From contig JAANDG010000337.1 of the NCBI GenBank assembly GCA_036852015.1, positions 97,453-161,452 on the forward strand: DNA of 64,000 nucleotides, written 5' to 3'. The notes beneath the pieces are model-generated. The model worked only from the letters and a program-made list of their open reading frames with translations. It was not told the DNA's origin and did no database searches. This document shows, in pieces, positions 22,051 through 34,488 of this stretch. Position 1 is the stretch's first letter; each line of letters starts with the position of its first letter. The stretch comes from Pelodera strongyloides. Lineage: Eukaryota; Nematoda; Chromadorea; Rhabditida; Rhabditidae. A program made the position numbers and the translations under genes.

Positions 22051-24925
22051 AGAAGTAATTTGATCTAACATAAGCTTACGTTACCCAAGCTAATATAAGT
22101 TAAGGTAACGTAAGATACCGCATCTTCTTAAGTTAACGTAACTTGAGGTTGATTTCTGTTAGCAATCCAAAAAGGTGAGATTTATAGTGAATAAACTACC
22201 GTAGGCAGGTATTTCAATTTATGTTTATAATTACTTTTGTTTGTTGATTTGTTGGTAGTGTAACTATAACTGTAACTACACTAACTACATTATACTATAC
22301 TTTTTTGTCTGATTTTGCCATTGTGTTGGGTTTTTTTAATAATAAACTACCGTAGAGGGTATAACCGTATAACGGGAACATTGTTGAATTTGAATTTTTT
22401 CTCTACGGGTTTAAGATTTATTTTCTTTTGGTTAACGAGTATGTTTAAATATAATAAACTATCTTATGACGTTCTACGTTGATTTTATGCATTTATCCAC
22501 AACTACAGGTTATGTTATGTTGTCACATTGCTGCGCAAGTACGCTTCTAACTAGATTACAGTAATTTTGAAAAGGGTAAACACTAACTAGGGTAAAATCA
22601 ATGTAAGTAACTCTAGCATTTCGAGCGTAACGCACGTCCGAACAAACAAACTCTACTACTTTATATAACAAGATTCGGTAAATAGGAAGGATATACATAA
22701 TCCTCTGATTGCGCCATTCATCATAATTTCGTAATTGTCTCAGTGAGTAAAAACTGAAGCGGCGAAAGATTTTCCCCGTTGATAAAGCCATAAAGCGCTA
22801 GCTCTTCTCATGAATATGTATAGAAAAGAGTTCTACTAATTATACAGCTTTCTACACCTATTAGCCACAAAAAGTTCAGGTTGAAAACTACACATTATCA
22901 ACGCCTTTTTCAACAATTACACTTTCCTGACCAGGAGGAAATGCCTAAAAATATTTGAAATTTTCTGAAAACTTTCCTGAGGAAATACGTCGATTTGAAA
23001 AAAGGAAATAAATTTTTATTCATTTTTCTGTTTTATTTCGTTCACATTGACCTTCCCAATAAGCGTTTATAAGTGATACCAATTTTTATTTATAATATTT
23101 TATGTTATCATTTTTTATCTGTTTTTATCATTGTCAGAGAGTGGTTTCAAACATTTGCCCCTCTCAGTTACAGCGGAAAACGGTGTTGTATTACCTAGGG
23201 AGAGTTGCTCTGACGTTTCACCAAGTTTCACTTAAACTTTGAATTGTCTTTTATATTTATCCACCGCCATCGCTGTCGTAGTTTGATGTAACGCACATCC
23301 AAACAAACCAACAAACACGCAAGCACATTAAATTATTCTATTATAAACATGGCAATTTCCACATAGTAGAAGAGCTTATAGTGTGGTGTCGGGTTTCATT
23401 GCTTATAATTTTTCGCATGGAAAGAAGTTCCAAGAATATCAAAAGCATGTGACCTACTAATTTTTTTCAAAGTTTTTGCCTTCTCTCCACAATTTTTAAG
23501 TTGCTAGCTTTAATTGGTGGCTTGTTTTATAGTTAATCGGGTTAAAATTGCTTGACTCTGTTTCTTGGTCTATCGGAGTCTGTAATTAGGCTTGAGATTT
23601 ATAGAGAGTTTATTTCCTGGTAATTAAAGTTTCCGCAGCAACCATAGTCCAAGAACTATTAACTATTCTGCCCTGTCTGATATAGCTGATGTGTATTATT
23701 ACGTCTTACGTGAGATTTTCACCGAGAAGAAAACCATTTGATGACCAGTAACTGACCATTTGGTGACCAGTTGACGACGGTTTTCGAACACACTTGGACT
23801 TGGTCACGACGGCGGTCGCCTAGTGGACACCAAATGGTTGCGCGCACGGTCGCAAAATGGCGTCCTCCTTTTCCTATGTCACCGATAGATTGCGCTCGTG
23901 ATTGCACTGGCTCATTTCCTGCAAGACTCTAGTGATATACGGAAGCCTAAGCCTAACCATAAGCCTAAGCCTAAGCCTAAGGCTGATCTATGGAAGACAT
24001 TGTTCATTTTGTATTGCATTAAAGATTGGCTGTTGGCCCATCAATTTTGAACACAGAAACACAAAAAAAGACGATTTGGAATGCATTAGAAGGAAGGGCA
24101 TCCCACCATCTTTTTCGCCCTTTATTTGGGATCTGTATTCTCATTCTCATTGCTTGACCCGGCGCCTTTGCTGGATATACTTTGTAAACGTTGCTTAATT
24201 AATTTGTTAGAAACATTAAGTTTTAGTCGTTTTGCCTTAAAACTATATAAGTTTTTTGAAACGTACGATGGACAACTGCATTCCAATGTTGTACGCGAAT
24301 AAAAAAATGTGAGTATAATGTGTTGGGCTCTTTGCCAATCTAAATCTGAAACAGAGGGTCATTTTTTAAAATTATCATTTAAAAGGAAATTGTGTTTGCA
24401 AATAAAACCTATAAATCATCGACTTCACGTTGTTAGCTGTCTGCGGCGGAAAATAATGGTTCCACAGGGAATTGTACTCTCTGAACTAGTGAACTCCCAG
24501 CTATTTATCGGTTTCTCATTGTTTTTTTTTTTGCGTGAAATGTTGGAGCTATCTAAAATCCTGACCGTAACGCACAAATTACAAACAAACAAATTAACAA
24601 ACTAACCGCACTTCATGTATCAGTTTTGCAGGAGGTAAATCCCTTCAAGGCATTTCCTGCAGAATATGACGCAATTTTGCATATAATATGCAGAATACGG
24701 TTAAAAACCACGTGCAATTCCGCTTTAAATAAACTTAAAGGATGAGGATTTCCGTAACCGCATTGTCCCTCTAATGAGTGAATATATTCGAATGGCATTC
24801 GCTGCACTAAAAACACCCATAAAACCCATTTCTTGTTCTGGAGATGGGCTCATATAGGAGGATGCTTAGCATGGAGCGGGGGTTCAATTCCTTTCAAGGA
24901 ATTTCGTTCTTTTGATCTTTTTCTT

Positions 24926-24969
<44 letters not shown>

Positions 24970-25334
24970 TTCCCTCTCTCCTCTGACTTCTCAACCTCGA
25001 AAACCCTATTTGTTTCTCTGTATTTGTTGCTTTCCGATTGTTGTTTTTTTGCTGGATGTTGCAGATTTTCAGGTGGTTTTTGCTTCGTGGTGTATATTCA
25101 GAAAATTCAGATTTTATGTGTTGATTTCCCCTTGTGGAATTGATCTAAGGGCTTCATTTCGCGTTACTTGTCCCTAATTTTTACGGTGGCTTTGTTTGTG
25201 TCGTTGTTTAATTCCTTGTTGTCTAATCTAATATGAATGTTAACTTCATCTGGGAAGGAAAATTACCTCACTTCTTTATTTGTATGTAGCAAATGGTTGT
25301 GGCAAAATAAATTACGGAGCTATTCTCCAAGGTA
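22051..25334. other. Long intergenic stretch without a supported gene
   Basis: AT-rich. It holds a GGTCACCAAATGG-type fragment (23722-23850), telomere-like repeats (23944-23983) and a CT run (24931-24963). Open frames here are short or run through the CT microsatellite. Confidence 0.45.
23944..23983 (-). repeat. Interstitial telomere-like repeats
   Basis: GCCTAA units (reverse of the nematode telomere repeat TTAGGC): two, a short break, then three more and a partial one. Smaller runs occur at 29947-29971 and 33551-33568. Confidence 0.75.
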
Positions 25335-25744
25335 TTAAAGGGTCAGGCCCATTTCAAATGACCCCTATTTTTGATGATTCCATCTGACTCTTTATGTCAA
25401 ATATAGTAGGATACGATATTTTTCTAATTTTCAAGCGCAAAATTCACGCAGTATTCAACATTGCCAGTCATACCCAACTATTTATCGCAGTTGTCACGCC
25501 CTTTCGCTCTCATTGGGCAATATGCTATATTGGGCGTGGCAATTGCAATATTGGCCAATCAGCGCGAATGGGCGTGTCAACTGCGATAAATAGTTGGGTA
25601 TGAGTGCCCCCGGTAAATTGATGAATAGTGTGTGAATTTTGCGCTTGAAAATTGGAAAAATATTGCATCCTACTATATTTGACATGGAGAACCAGATGGA
25701 ATCATCAAAAATAGGGGTCATTTGAAATGGGCCTGACCCTTTAA
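25335..25744. repeat. TTAA hairpin element T3, copy 1
   Basis: Starts TTAAAGGGTCAGGCCCATTT and ends AAATGGGCCTGACCCTTTAA, with a long imperfect palindromic body. Copy 2 is at 28138-28544. Confidence 0.88.
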
Positions 25745-25801
25745 AAGTCTGTGTTGTGCTGTTTAAATTTACCGTTACCTATGGTACCGACTAAAGTGAA
25801 G

Positions 25802-25953
25802 TTAAAGCGAAATACCCGCCGGTTTTTGAAACACATCGAGTAGCCCAGAATTCTTATGCAGCGTATGCAAATGTACATAAATTAGAATAAAAAATCGAGC
25901 TAAAAACGAACAAATCCGCGCTGCGTTTCAAAAACCGGTCTGTATTTCACTTT
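25802..25953. repeat. X-family MITE, right end degraded
   Basis: Left end TTAAAGCGAAATACCCGCCGG; right end GGTCTGTATTTCACTTT without a clean TTAA. Confidence 0.7.
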
Positions 25954-26289
25954 CCTGCAATTCATCATTTATGTGAGTGTCTCGTTCTCATTCTCATAAC
26001 TCATAATCGACGGCTCTTTCGGGGCACGTTGACCCCACTCTAGCCTCTAGCACTGACTCTGGTAACGGCTAAATTTTCCAGTTTTCATGTCCAATGTTGG
26101 AGTTATTCGGTAACCTTCATTATAATGTGCATTTTTTTCCTGACAAAAATCTGGAACAAAAGATAATTGCATTACAATTATGTAAATGGCAGCCTATGGC
26201 AACTTGTTTACCACCTATGGCAACTTATTACCATTATCTCTGGTACCAGCGCTATGGTACCAACGATGGTATATTGTCTCGATTTCCAG

Positions 26290-27812
26290 GTTTCATGTCC
26301 AATGTTGGAGTTATTCGGTAACCTGCATTCTAGTGTGCAATTCTCGAATGACGACAAAATCAGATGCATGGGCTGGGCTTTGTTATTACTTTGGATGCTC
26401 AGCATTGTCTATATGACTAGGTGAGCTTATCTTATTGATTTTTTTTATTCATGTGTCAGATGCATGCTCCTTTATACAGTTGGTTCCATACAGTATTTCA
26501 AGGCTGAACTTATGACTTGTTCCGCAGAACCTCTGGGCAGAATAGACAACGGGTACTAGATAATAAACCTCTCGATGGTCATGATCTTTGTAAAAAAAAT
26601 GATTGGCTAACAAGACTTGCTGTTTCTGCTGAAAATATGTACAGGACCTCTTTAGTCTCCAGTTTTCTAATAAATATAAAAAGTTTAATACCAAAAAATT
26701 AACCCCACTCTCTCGAATAATACCCAAGTCCCAAGAGCTAGCAACGAAATAGTAACACAATTTGCTTTCCCAATGATTTTAGTTTTTACAGGGATTTCTG
26801 GTTTCCATCGGCGTTCGGACTTCCGCCAGTGTCGGAAAAGTCGACTGGAAGTAGGCCGTCTTCGGCTAATGGATATCCACTAACCACAACATCGATGAGC
26901 TTAAGGAAACTCAGGTAACACTTTAATAATTGTTTCATACACCATCGAAAAATTGGAGTTGGAGGAGCAGGCGTCGAACCCAACGTCTTGGGATTACTGC
27001 TTAACCACTGCGGTATATGTATATATATAACCATTATGCTATCGCCAACAGCAAATGTCAATCACAGGGCTGTTCGTTACCGATACCCGATTGACTTCTT
27101 TTCCAGTTTAGTGAAATTTTACTAAAAAATACCTTATGGTCGCGGAGAACATTGTCGGGGTAGGTAAGACGCAATCCGTAGAATGTATGTAATGTACGGT
27201 GATTGAAGCTTCGTTATTTGGTTGGTGGTTCACGTTATTCTTGCTAGTGCAGTGCAGTGTATGTGAACTTAAGTCACAATTCCGCGTTACGGGTTTAGCC
27301 AAGTACGTGTTATGTTGCTGCACTGTTACACACTAGTGTCAATTACTTGACCCCAACTAAATTTTAAAGAGGTATGATACGTAGGTGTCAAAAGGATATG
27401 ATGGTGCGTTTCCATGTGCGTTCCTTCGTCTATAGCACATAATGCACAAAAAACACAGCCGGTCAATACTGCCTCTGCAAATCGTACATATTATCCCATT
27501 AAAGCGAACTACCGGCCGGTTTTTGAAACACATCGAGTTCACCTGTTCACCAGCATTCTTATGACGCTTCTGTAAATGAACATAAATTAGTTGTAAAAAT
27601 CGAGCTAAATTCGAGTAAATTATCATAAATACGTAAGAATTCAATTGTCCACGATGCGTTTCAAAAACCGGCCGGCATTTCGCTTTAATGCTCATTTCAG
27701 TCGTGACATCAGACAAATCCAAGAGGACACGGATCGCCTGAGACGACTTTTACTACGGGCAACTGATCAATCAAAAAGACGACGGAGGGCGAGAAGTGGT
27801 TCAATACGGTAG
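26290..27812 (+). CDS. 3' part of a small single-pass membrane protein gene, family not recognised
   Basis: Four exons join in phase: 26290-26420, 26528-26638, 26792-26914 and 27701-27812 (stop TAG), giving 158 residues. Exon 26528-26638 could be skipped without changing phase. The order is SCPMLELFG, a membrane span (CMGWALLLLWMLSIVYM, about 27-43), a basic stretch, a Ser/Thr/Pro-rich part, then a coiled-coil-like, very basic tail (IQEDTDRLRRLLL, SKRRRRARSGS). An upstream exon copy begins at 26082 with the same TCATGTCCAATGTTGGAG start, so this exon is duplicated or has alternatives. The 5' end was not found. An X-family element sits directly before the last exon. Confidence 0.45.
26945..27056 (-). 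repeat. Degenerate tRNA-like repeat related to the 3.5-7.5 kb array
   Basis: On the - strand it reads GGCGATAGCATAATGGTT (A box), a short AT microsatellite, then GGGTTCGACGCC (B box) and an end in CCAATTTTTCG, as in the array units. Confidence 0.55.
27499..27688. repeat. X-family MITE
   Basis: TTAA borders; ends TTAAAGCGAACTACCGGCCGG and CCGGCCGGCATTTCGCTTTAA. It ends 12 bp before exon 27701. Confidence 0.85.
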
Positions 27813-28137
27813 CAAACGGTGCTGTAGTATAGTGCCGTACTTAATAAGGTAACCAGTTGACAATCACCTTTGTTTACTACCACATTGATATCAGTGTGGT
27901 AGAATACGGTATCCTAGGGAATTCAGTACCTGGTTGCCGACAAGTGGTACCGTAGTTATAGCATCATACCTTTCTTAGCCTTAGCTACCGCATTCATAAT
28001 CTTTGGCAAAAACACAACTAACGATAAAGAGATAAGATAAAGAGTACCGGGTTATATCAACCGAATCCGCAGAAACGGTGCACCTGGGTCCGGTTGCGCC
28101 GTTTCTACACCCCGGTGCACAACTAACGATAATAAGT

Positions 28138-28544
28138 TTAAAGGGTCAGGCCCATTTCAAATGACCCCCATTTTTGATGATTCCATCTGATTCTCCATGT
28201 CAAATATAGTAGGATGCAATATTTTTCTAATTTTCAAGCCCAAAAATCACACACTATTCAGCAATATACCGTGGGCAGTCATACCCAACCATATATCGCA
28301 GTTGGCACGCCCATTCGCGCTGATTGGCCAATATTGCAATTGCCACGCCCAATGGAGCATATTGCCCAATTAGCGCGAAGGGGCGTGACAACTGCGATAA
28401 ATAGTTGGGTATGGCTGGCAATGGTAAATTGCCGAATACTGCGCTTGAAAATTAGAAAAATATCGTATTCTACTATATTTGACATAAAGAATCAGATGGA
28501 ATCATCAAAAATAGGGGTCATTTGAAATGGGCCTGACCCTTTAA
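28138..28544. repeat. TTAA hairpin element T3, copy 2
   Basis: Same ends as 25335-25744 and almost the same length (407 against 410 bp), with TTAA at both borders. Confidence 0.88.
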
Positions 28545-28783
28545 ACAACTACTTGTATCAATTTTGATGAATCGAATATTTTGACACACATTTTCCGTTA
28601 TGCCTCCAATTCTTGCCAACTTTCTATAACAACACGGGTCATATTCTATCTTTGCCTTTCTTTTTCAATTTTTATTTTCTCAATTGTGATATTTTACTTT
28701 TACGCAACATATAGTCTAGATCTGCAGTTAGGCGTTTGACCAGGAAGTCGCATCCTCGAAATAAATTTGTTCTTTTATTTTTA

Positions 28784-29215
28784 TAGAGGATTTATCAGCA
28801 CCGTTTCTTCCCCGTGGAAAGTGCCCCGTGGCCGTTCGTAAGCAGTTTCACTTTCTATAGGAGAAATATATGTATCGTAACCCGAAAAAATTCAAATAAT
28901 GCATGCAAATTAGCAAGAAAATTAGGATATCTTTTCGTGTATAAAAGGAGACAACATTTTCCATGTATAAGTATCACATCTGACTGAAACTTATCACATC
29001 CGCCTGAATAGAGCATACGGTACCTAACAACGTGAAACTAGAGCATACGGTACCTAACAACGTGAAACTTCGCGCCATCGCCGCGCAACATTGGCGCCAT
29101 CGCCGCGCGTAAAAAGACGCCGTATGAAGACGCGTAAACTTTATTTCCTCTACAAGTGCTCGTGAACGGCCATGGGGCACTTTCCACGGGGAAGAGAGTG
29201 CTTATAAATCCTCTA
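28784..29215. repeat. 432-bp element with about 55-bp terminal inverted repeats
   Basis: TAGAGGATTTATCAGCAC, CTTCCCCGTGGAAAGTGCC and GGCCGTTCG on the left are mirrored on the right (GGCACTTTCCACGGGGAAG, TATAAATCCTCTA). A TA flanks both sides. The middle has GCGCCATCGCCGCGC repeats. Confidence 0.75.
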
Positions 29216-29345
29216 TTAATGAGAAATTGCCAAACAGTTGAATTTACATTCATCGATGTGAGTATATCAAATGTATATTTTATTTTCACTATTATCTATC
29301 ATAAAAATTCGACTATTTTTTTTTATTTTCCGATATTTTTACTAG

Positions 29346-29475
29346 ACAGAAGGCAGAACATGGCCCACAGTATTTACGTGGAAACCGACGGAATTTTCGT
29401 GCAGAAGAATGTCCGTTTCCTGACGTAAATCGGCGTCGGGAAGAACTTTTTCTACAAAAAAAGTCCAAAATTTAA
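29346..29475 (+). CDS. Possible terminal coding exon of an unassigned gene
   Basis: After a TTTACTAG acceptor, one frame stays open for 43 codons to TAA (start QKAEHGPQYLRGN, end LFLQKKSKI). It is rich in R, E and K. A tiny in-phase exon at 29238-29257 with a good donor (GAT|gtgagt) could precede it. I see no further exons and cannot name it. Confidence 0.25.
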
Positions 29476-30755
29476 ACATCCGGAAGATCCCAAAAAGGCC
29501 GAAAATGTCAACAAAACGATAGCACTCCAAATGAACAGACGTACATGAAAGTCTGGTCTCCTACAAAATGGTCCAGTCAAACATAATGTAGTTTGCCTTT
29601 ATATAATAAGATTATTTAAATTAAAAATTAAATCTATATACTTGTTGTTCATGCATGGGTAGCGTTCCCCCTTCTAATTTTTAATATTTTTGGCGGTTCT
29701 GTTTTTTTCGGAACAGACTTTCAGCGTGAACATTCACGCAATCATCGCGTAGCAAACAAGGTACGGGAGTGTACCTGGTATACCGTAGTACCGCTTATCG
29801 TAGCGGCTCCAATTCTTGACCAATCTCCAATGGTGGTGCATGGGGTGTGCCAATAGTGTTTGTTATTTATTTTTCCATCTTTGCATGTTCACATACGCCT
29901 TATTGGCGAATTTTATAAAACAATTCAAACATGCTCCATAAAATATAGGCCTTAGGCTTAGGCTTAGGCCTCCATAAGAATTCATTATGTCCTTACGAAA
30001 ACATAAATGCCCTTTACCGGGCCCCGTTCTTTTCTAGGAATTCCTACGGAAACCTTCGTTCGGATCGGAATGCTTATCCACTTGGCACTCATCCAAATTC
30101 CTTTCTATATCCGACTATTTCGTTTGTTTGTCCACATTCGTGTACTTCTCGCTCTCTAGTTAGCAGCTGACCGTCAGAACTAGCACGTGAAACCGGAAGG
30201 AGAGTGAGGGAGAGAAGGAGAGAGAGAGAGAGAGAGAGGGAGAGAGGGAGAGAAGGAGAGAGAGAGTGGTAGAGAGGGAGAGAGAAGCAATATTCATTCT
30301 CAGACAAAAGTAAATCTAGATAAACAACGGATTCGAGGGTCTACGTGATCAATTATAGGTGGGCTAGAAAAACAGCTGATCGTAAATGCTATCTAGAAAA
30401 AACTTTCAGCTTGACAGACAGTCATTAAATTACGAGGAAAGACACATAATATCTAGTTATAGAGATCGCATTGCGTTTCTTCACGGTATACATATGTAGG
30501 TTTCCAATATAGGATGACTTCTACTCCAACAATGAGGTTTCCCGAGTTCGAAGCCACTAGTGACGCTAGTGTTGGCGTTCTTAGGGTCGTACGAATGTAG
30601 TAGCAAGCTCAACTAATTCCTAGAACGCTCGGAAGTTCAACACATTTATGCCCTGAAAGTGAAGAACTAATATAGCAACCCAGCGGAATCAACCCTCCGA
30701 CATCTTGTGAAGTAGGCGAGTGCAGTCTACTATCCACTAAACCCTTAGGCATTTT
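29476..30755. other. Intergenic, no gene seen
   Basis: Contains a telomere-like run (29947-29971) and a GA-rich microsatellite (about 30200-30290). Confidence 0.4.
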
Positions 30756-30955
30756 TTAAAGCGAAATACCGGCCGGTTTCTGAAGTATAAGACTTGTACG
30801 GGAGGCAATGTTAGCAGTTCACCCGTTCTCGGGAGTCAGGTTGCCTGATATAGCAGCCCTAAGAGGGTGGTACACATTTGCATAGGCTGCATAAGAATGC
30901 TGGTGTACTCGATGTGCTCGATGTGCTTCAAAACCTGGCAGGTATTTCGCTTTAA
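30756..30955. repeat. X-family MITE with altered body
   Basis: TTAA borders; left end TTAAAGCGAAATACCGGCCGG, right end GGTATTTCGCTTTAA. The interior differs from other copies over about 100 bp. Confidence 0.75.
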
Positions 30956-31002
30956 AGTAAATAATCCTTTCTAAACTTCACACCATAGAAGTGATACCGT
31001 GA

Positions 31003-31135
31003 CGACATCATACACTTCAATACTTCGAGTTTGGGCACTTTGTGATCGTACGAGATCTGCGCACACATGATCCAGTACCAAATTGGCGCCATCAATCTGA
31101 CCAACTCCCATTCGGCTGGCGCCCTTTCTGTGTAT
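31003..31135 (+). pseudogene. Possible decayed retrotransposon integrase C-terminus
   Basis: One frame reads FEFGHFVIVRDLRTHDPV and then NWRHQSDQLPFG. That order resembles the C-terminal end of LTR-retrotransposon integrases (a VLVRD-type strand, then RRHxxQL), with the middle missing. Frames are broken upstream. The resemblance is short and could be chance. Confidence 0.25.
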
Positions 31136-33115
31136 TTTTTCGGTTCTTTTTACAGACACACCATGGTTTACGCTAGATGATGTGATGGCAAATATCTTAT
31201 CGATAGAAAGAATAAATACACATCGGTTGAGTAAATATAACCCTGGGTTAAACGCAGATCGCAAAGTTTCAAAGACTCAATTTTTAAGACCAGTGTTCTC
31301 TTTACTTACATGATTCCTTGCTCGTATAGACATGATATGTTTGTGCCGAGTTTCTGTAAAAACAAAAGGTAAATAAAGGGTTAATGTCTGATCACTTTCT
31401 CTGCTGTTCTCTTGCAATTAGAAACATCGAATGCGAGTTCGATCATGGAACTAAAAACACTGAGACTCACAGGAAACTAAATAATTGCCGGACCCCAGAC
31501 CCAGACCCCAGACAACATAAAACAACTCTGCAACCCGTCACCAAATGGTTTTCAGCGAAAATGGTTGGTGACCGGCACTGACCATTTGGTGACCATGTGA
31601 TGACTAGTTGATGACGGTTTTTGAAAAATTTTGGTCACGAAAAGATTCCGAAGTGGTCGCGAAAGTGTTGGATATATGTATTCGTGGAAGGATTTCGATA
31701 TAGCCGGACCCGTTAAAACATTGTCTTTACATGAAACCGTTAGAGACTTCGATTCGAAGCGCCCGCTTTAAATATTTTTATATTTTTTCGGACAATACCT
31801 CAATTCTGATCTCCGATTCCCTGTTATCCATGCTTGAAACAGCTACAACGATTAGTACTACGGAGGGCGATTGTTCATCCTCTCTGCGTTGTAAAGTGTT
31901 CCAGCCAGAAACAATAGTAGGCAACAATCATCACACGACATATAGCTCTTTTTCCGTGGGCAACTGTTGTTGAGACCCTTTTTTATAGTATATTTCTTTA
32001 TGAAATAGCACATGACAATGGGGGAACGGCTGTGCAGTTGTATATGTGTACTGATGAGATGTGTGACATGAACAATTGGTTATAGATAGTGGAAAGAGGG
32101 TTTTTTCTCTTCTTAGTGTCAGTTAGAAGAGCACATATATTTCTGATAGTTAGATATACGAACGTACCTAGAGTTAAATAGCACCACCAGCCACAATCGT
32201 GCTAACAAAGGATACATATGAGAGAGCTACCTATAGACACGTGCTGAGCAGCCAGAGGCCATATTCACCACTATGGTTCCCTTGTGGAAGTTTCCCTCCA
32301 TTCCGATTCCCTCGGGGAAATATTACTCGAGGACAGAAAATAGCATTATACTGTCAGACTGTCAGACACGCAAAGAAGAAGACGGGACATTCCCCATGGG
32401 GAAGTGTGTGGTGAATATAGACTCAGATTTTCGACCAATTCCTATAAAATCCCCCCAAAAAAACGTTAACCCCAAACTTTTTCTTATTGAACTTCAGGCT
32501 ATAAAAATGTTATGCATTGCGTTGACAGACGGAAAACGACATTGTTTTTAAACCACGAACCGTTCTAAAAGAAACAAAATTAAAGTAAAACTAAAACAAA
32601 AATTGATTCTGTCTCTATGTGTCACAACATGTGATTCGGTATTATTTCGTTGTCTATTAGGAAAACATGAGTGTAGTTGAACATCAAAGTGTAGTAGTGC
32701 CAAAAATAAGACATCAAATTATGATTCCAATTTTTTTTCCAATGGTCAGGTAAAGGGAACATAGGTTCATGACCAGTTTCATTTTTTTGAGTGCTATTTG
32801 GAGGTTTATGAAGAATTAATTAATATTTTTCAATATATTATTATTTAGAATCCACCGTATTCACAAATAAGGTCCCAATTGGAAAGTTTTACAGTATGAA
32901 AATACCGTAATCTCGTAAAGTTAGAGGATTTTATCATTTTATCATTTTCTGCTCCCTTCCACTCCCCCAAATCTCAGTGCGAAAATCAGCTGCAGAATTA
33001 TTTCCCAGCTGATAACATGCCGGATCGAAGTTATCCCTAAATCCCAGAAGTTTCAGTTAAATAAATATAACCATGCAATGCAAACCGTTTCACCCTCCAA
33101 AGTTGATGTGTTTGC

Positions 33116-33116
<1 letters not shown>
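31136..33116. other. Gene-poor stretch
   Basis: Holds a GGTCACCAAATGG-type fragment (31535-31655) and a diverged GAGGCC-type element (32255-32425, ends AGAGGCCATATTCACCACT and GTGGTGAATATAGACTC). No supported exons. Confidence 0.4.
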
Positions 33117-33166
<50 letters not shown>

Positions 33167-33215
33167 GAGAGAGAGAGAGAGAGATAGAGGGAGCGAGAGA
33201 GAGGGAGAGAGAGCA
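33117..33215 (+). repeat. GA microsatellite with a G11 run
   Basis: Nearly pure AGAGAG broken by a poly-G tract. Open frames on both strands (RERE, SLSL) are simple-repeat artefacts. Confidence 0.85.
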
Positions 33216-33629
33216 GAGAAAGTGAGTCGAAGGGAGATATTTTTTACCCCCCGCAACTCAACAACCGTAGCACTTGAGCCGCAGCTACGTGAGCGGTCAT
33301 CTTCATGGCGGCATGCAAAAAAGGTTTCGCAAAGTTAAATAGAAATGGTATTATAGAACTTCTATTGTAAAAATACAATAGCTCTCCAGCATATTCAATG
33401 GTTGAATAGGAATAGGAAACCCGTGAGCTTAAATGTATACTTTTTGAGGGACACTTTTCATTAAAAAAAAGTTTCAAGTTAGTTTTCAAAGGTTCAGGCC
33501 ATTGACTGACGCCTGCTATTCTGTGGATATCCCTAATCTAAACATCTAAAGCCTAAGCCTAAGCCTAAACGTTTTGCGAGCAACTGGAACCTGCAAAGCT
33601 GTGAATCTTTGGTTAGTGATGTATCAATA

Positions 33630-33801
33630 TTAAAGCGAAATGCTAGCCCCTTTGGAAAATTTGCATATGATAAGCAAATCCTATGTATCCTATGCTAATT
33701 TTGTACGATCGTCCACGGCAATCGTAAAAAAATTAGCATAGGATACATAGGATTTGCTTATCATATGCAAATTTTGCAAAGAGGCTAGCATTTCGCCTTA
33801 A
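33630..33801. repeat. P-family palindromic MITE, copy 1
   Basis: Near-perfect palindrome of about 172 bp with TTAA borders; arm starts TTAAAGCGAAATGCTAGCCC. Both arms contain ATTTGCAT and ATCCTATG. Other copies: 46594-46764, 50688-50858 and 51150-51320. Confidence 0.9.
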
Positions 33802-34198
33802 ACCCACTGGCGAACGACTAAATTATAGGGCTTACAATTTACAATTTACAATCCGAAGGAAATCTCAAGTAATGTAAGCCCCACAAATACGGAAGAGTAT
33901 TGTTGAACTTGCACAGTTTTCTCGTGCGAGATAAATTCGTCGAGCCTTCCGTAGATTCTGTTGAGACTTGACCGGCTGTTATACCGCTATAGTCCTTGTA
34001 TTGGATGTCGCACGTGCTTTTTGGTGAAGAAAAAGTAAAAGCTTCTGCTCAATTGTTGGTATTGAAAGAGAGGGAAGAGAGGGAGAGATGGAGAGGTAGA
34101 GTAACACGGTGAAACATAAATAGAGGTAGAGAGAGAGAGAGAGACAGAGAGAGAGCGCGTCATCGTTCCTTTAGGACTGTCATTTCATTTAGAGCAAA

Positions 34199-34426
34199 AA
34201 CGTGGACAAGTGTGGGTGTACGAGGGAAAAAGAGCTGAGATATGAGCAAGCGAACGGTGCAAGTATCTCGCAACATCAGAAGCAAATTAGAACGATAACT
34301 CAATTAGAGGAGAAAGAGGCTACACGTCAGAAACTTTGCAAAATGTTTGCTCGTGTTTTGAAAATCTTGGCGAGATCTTGCAAAATCATGCAAAATCACT
34401 GCTTCCACGTAGATTGCTGGGGTTGA
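34199..34426 (+). other. Isolated open frame, status unknown
   Basis: After TTTAG one frame stays open for about 75 codons (SKNVDKCGCTREKEL, QKQIRTITQLEEKEATRQK), a helical, charged composition. No partner exons were found, so I leave it as a possible orphan exon. Confidence 0.2.
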
Positions 34427-34442
34427 ATCAGTATCAGACTGA

Positions 34443-34488
34443 GTGATTCACAAAATCGAGTGATCGAGTGAGACAAATGTGTACATCA
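34443..34488 (+). repeat. 46-bp direct repeat, left copy
   Basis: GTGATTCACAAAATCGAGTG through GTGTACATCA is repeated exactly at 36461-36506. The 2 kb between shows no coding sequence that I can support. Confidence 0.75.

Noticed and set aside
23944..23983. Chromosome end or programmed elimination site
   Set aside because: Only a few telomere units, with ordinary sequence on both sides; nothing else points to a break site.
24833..25177. 114-residue open frame with Ser/Leu repeats
   Set aside because: The frame runs through a CT microsatellite; no supported exon borders.
27357..27722. 121-residue - strand open frame
   Set aside because: It is mostly the X-family element and the antisense of the last exon of the membrane protein gene.
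28788..28839. Coding exon after TTTTTATAG
   Set aside because: The same sequence is one arm of a terminal inverted repeat (28784-29215), so its open frame is probably coincidental.
33053..33338. Arg/Glu or Ser/Leu repeat proteins
   Set aside because: GA microsatellite read in different frames.
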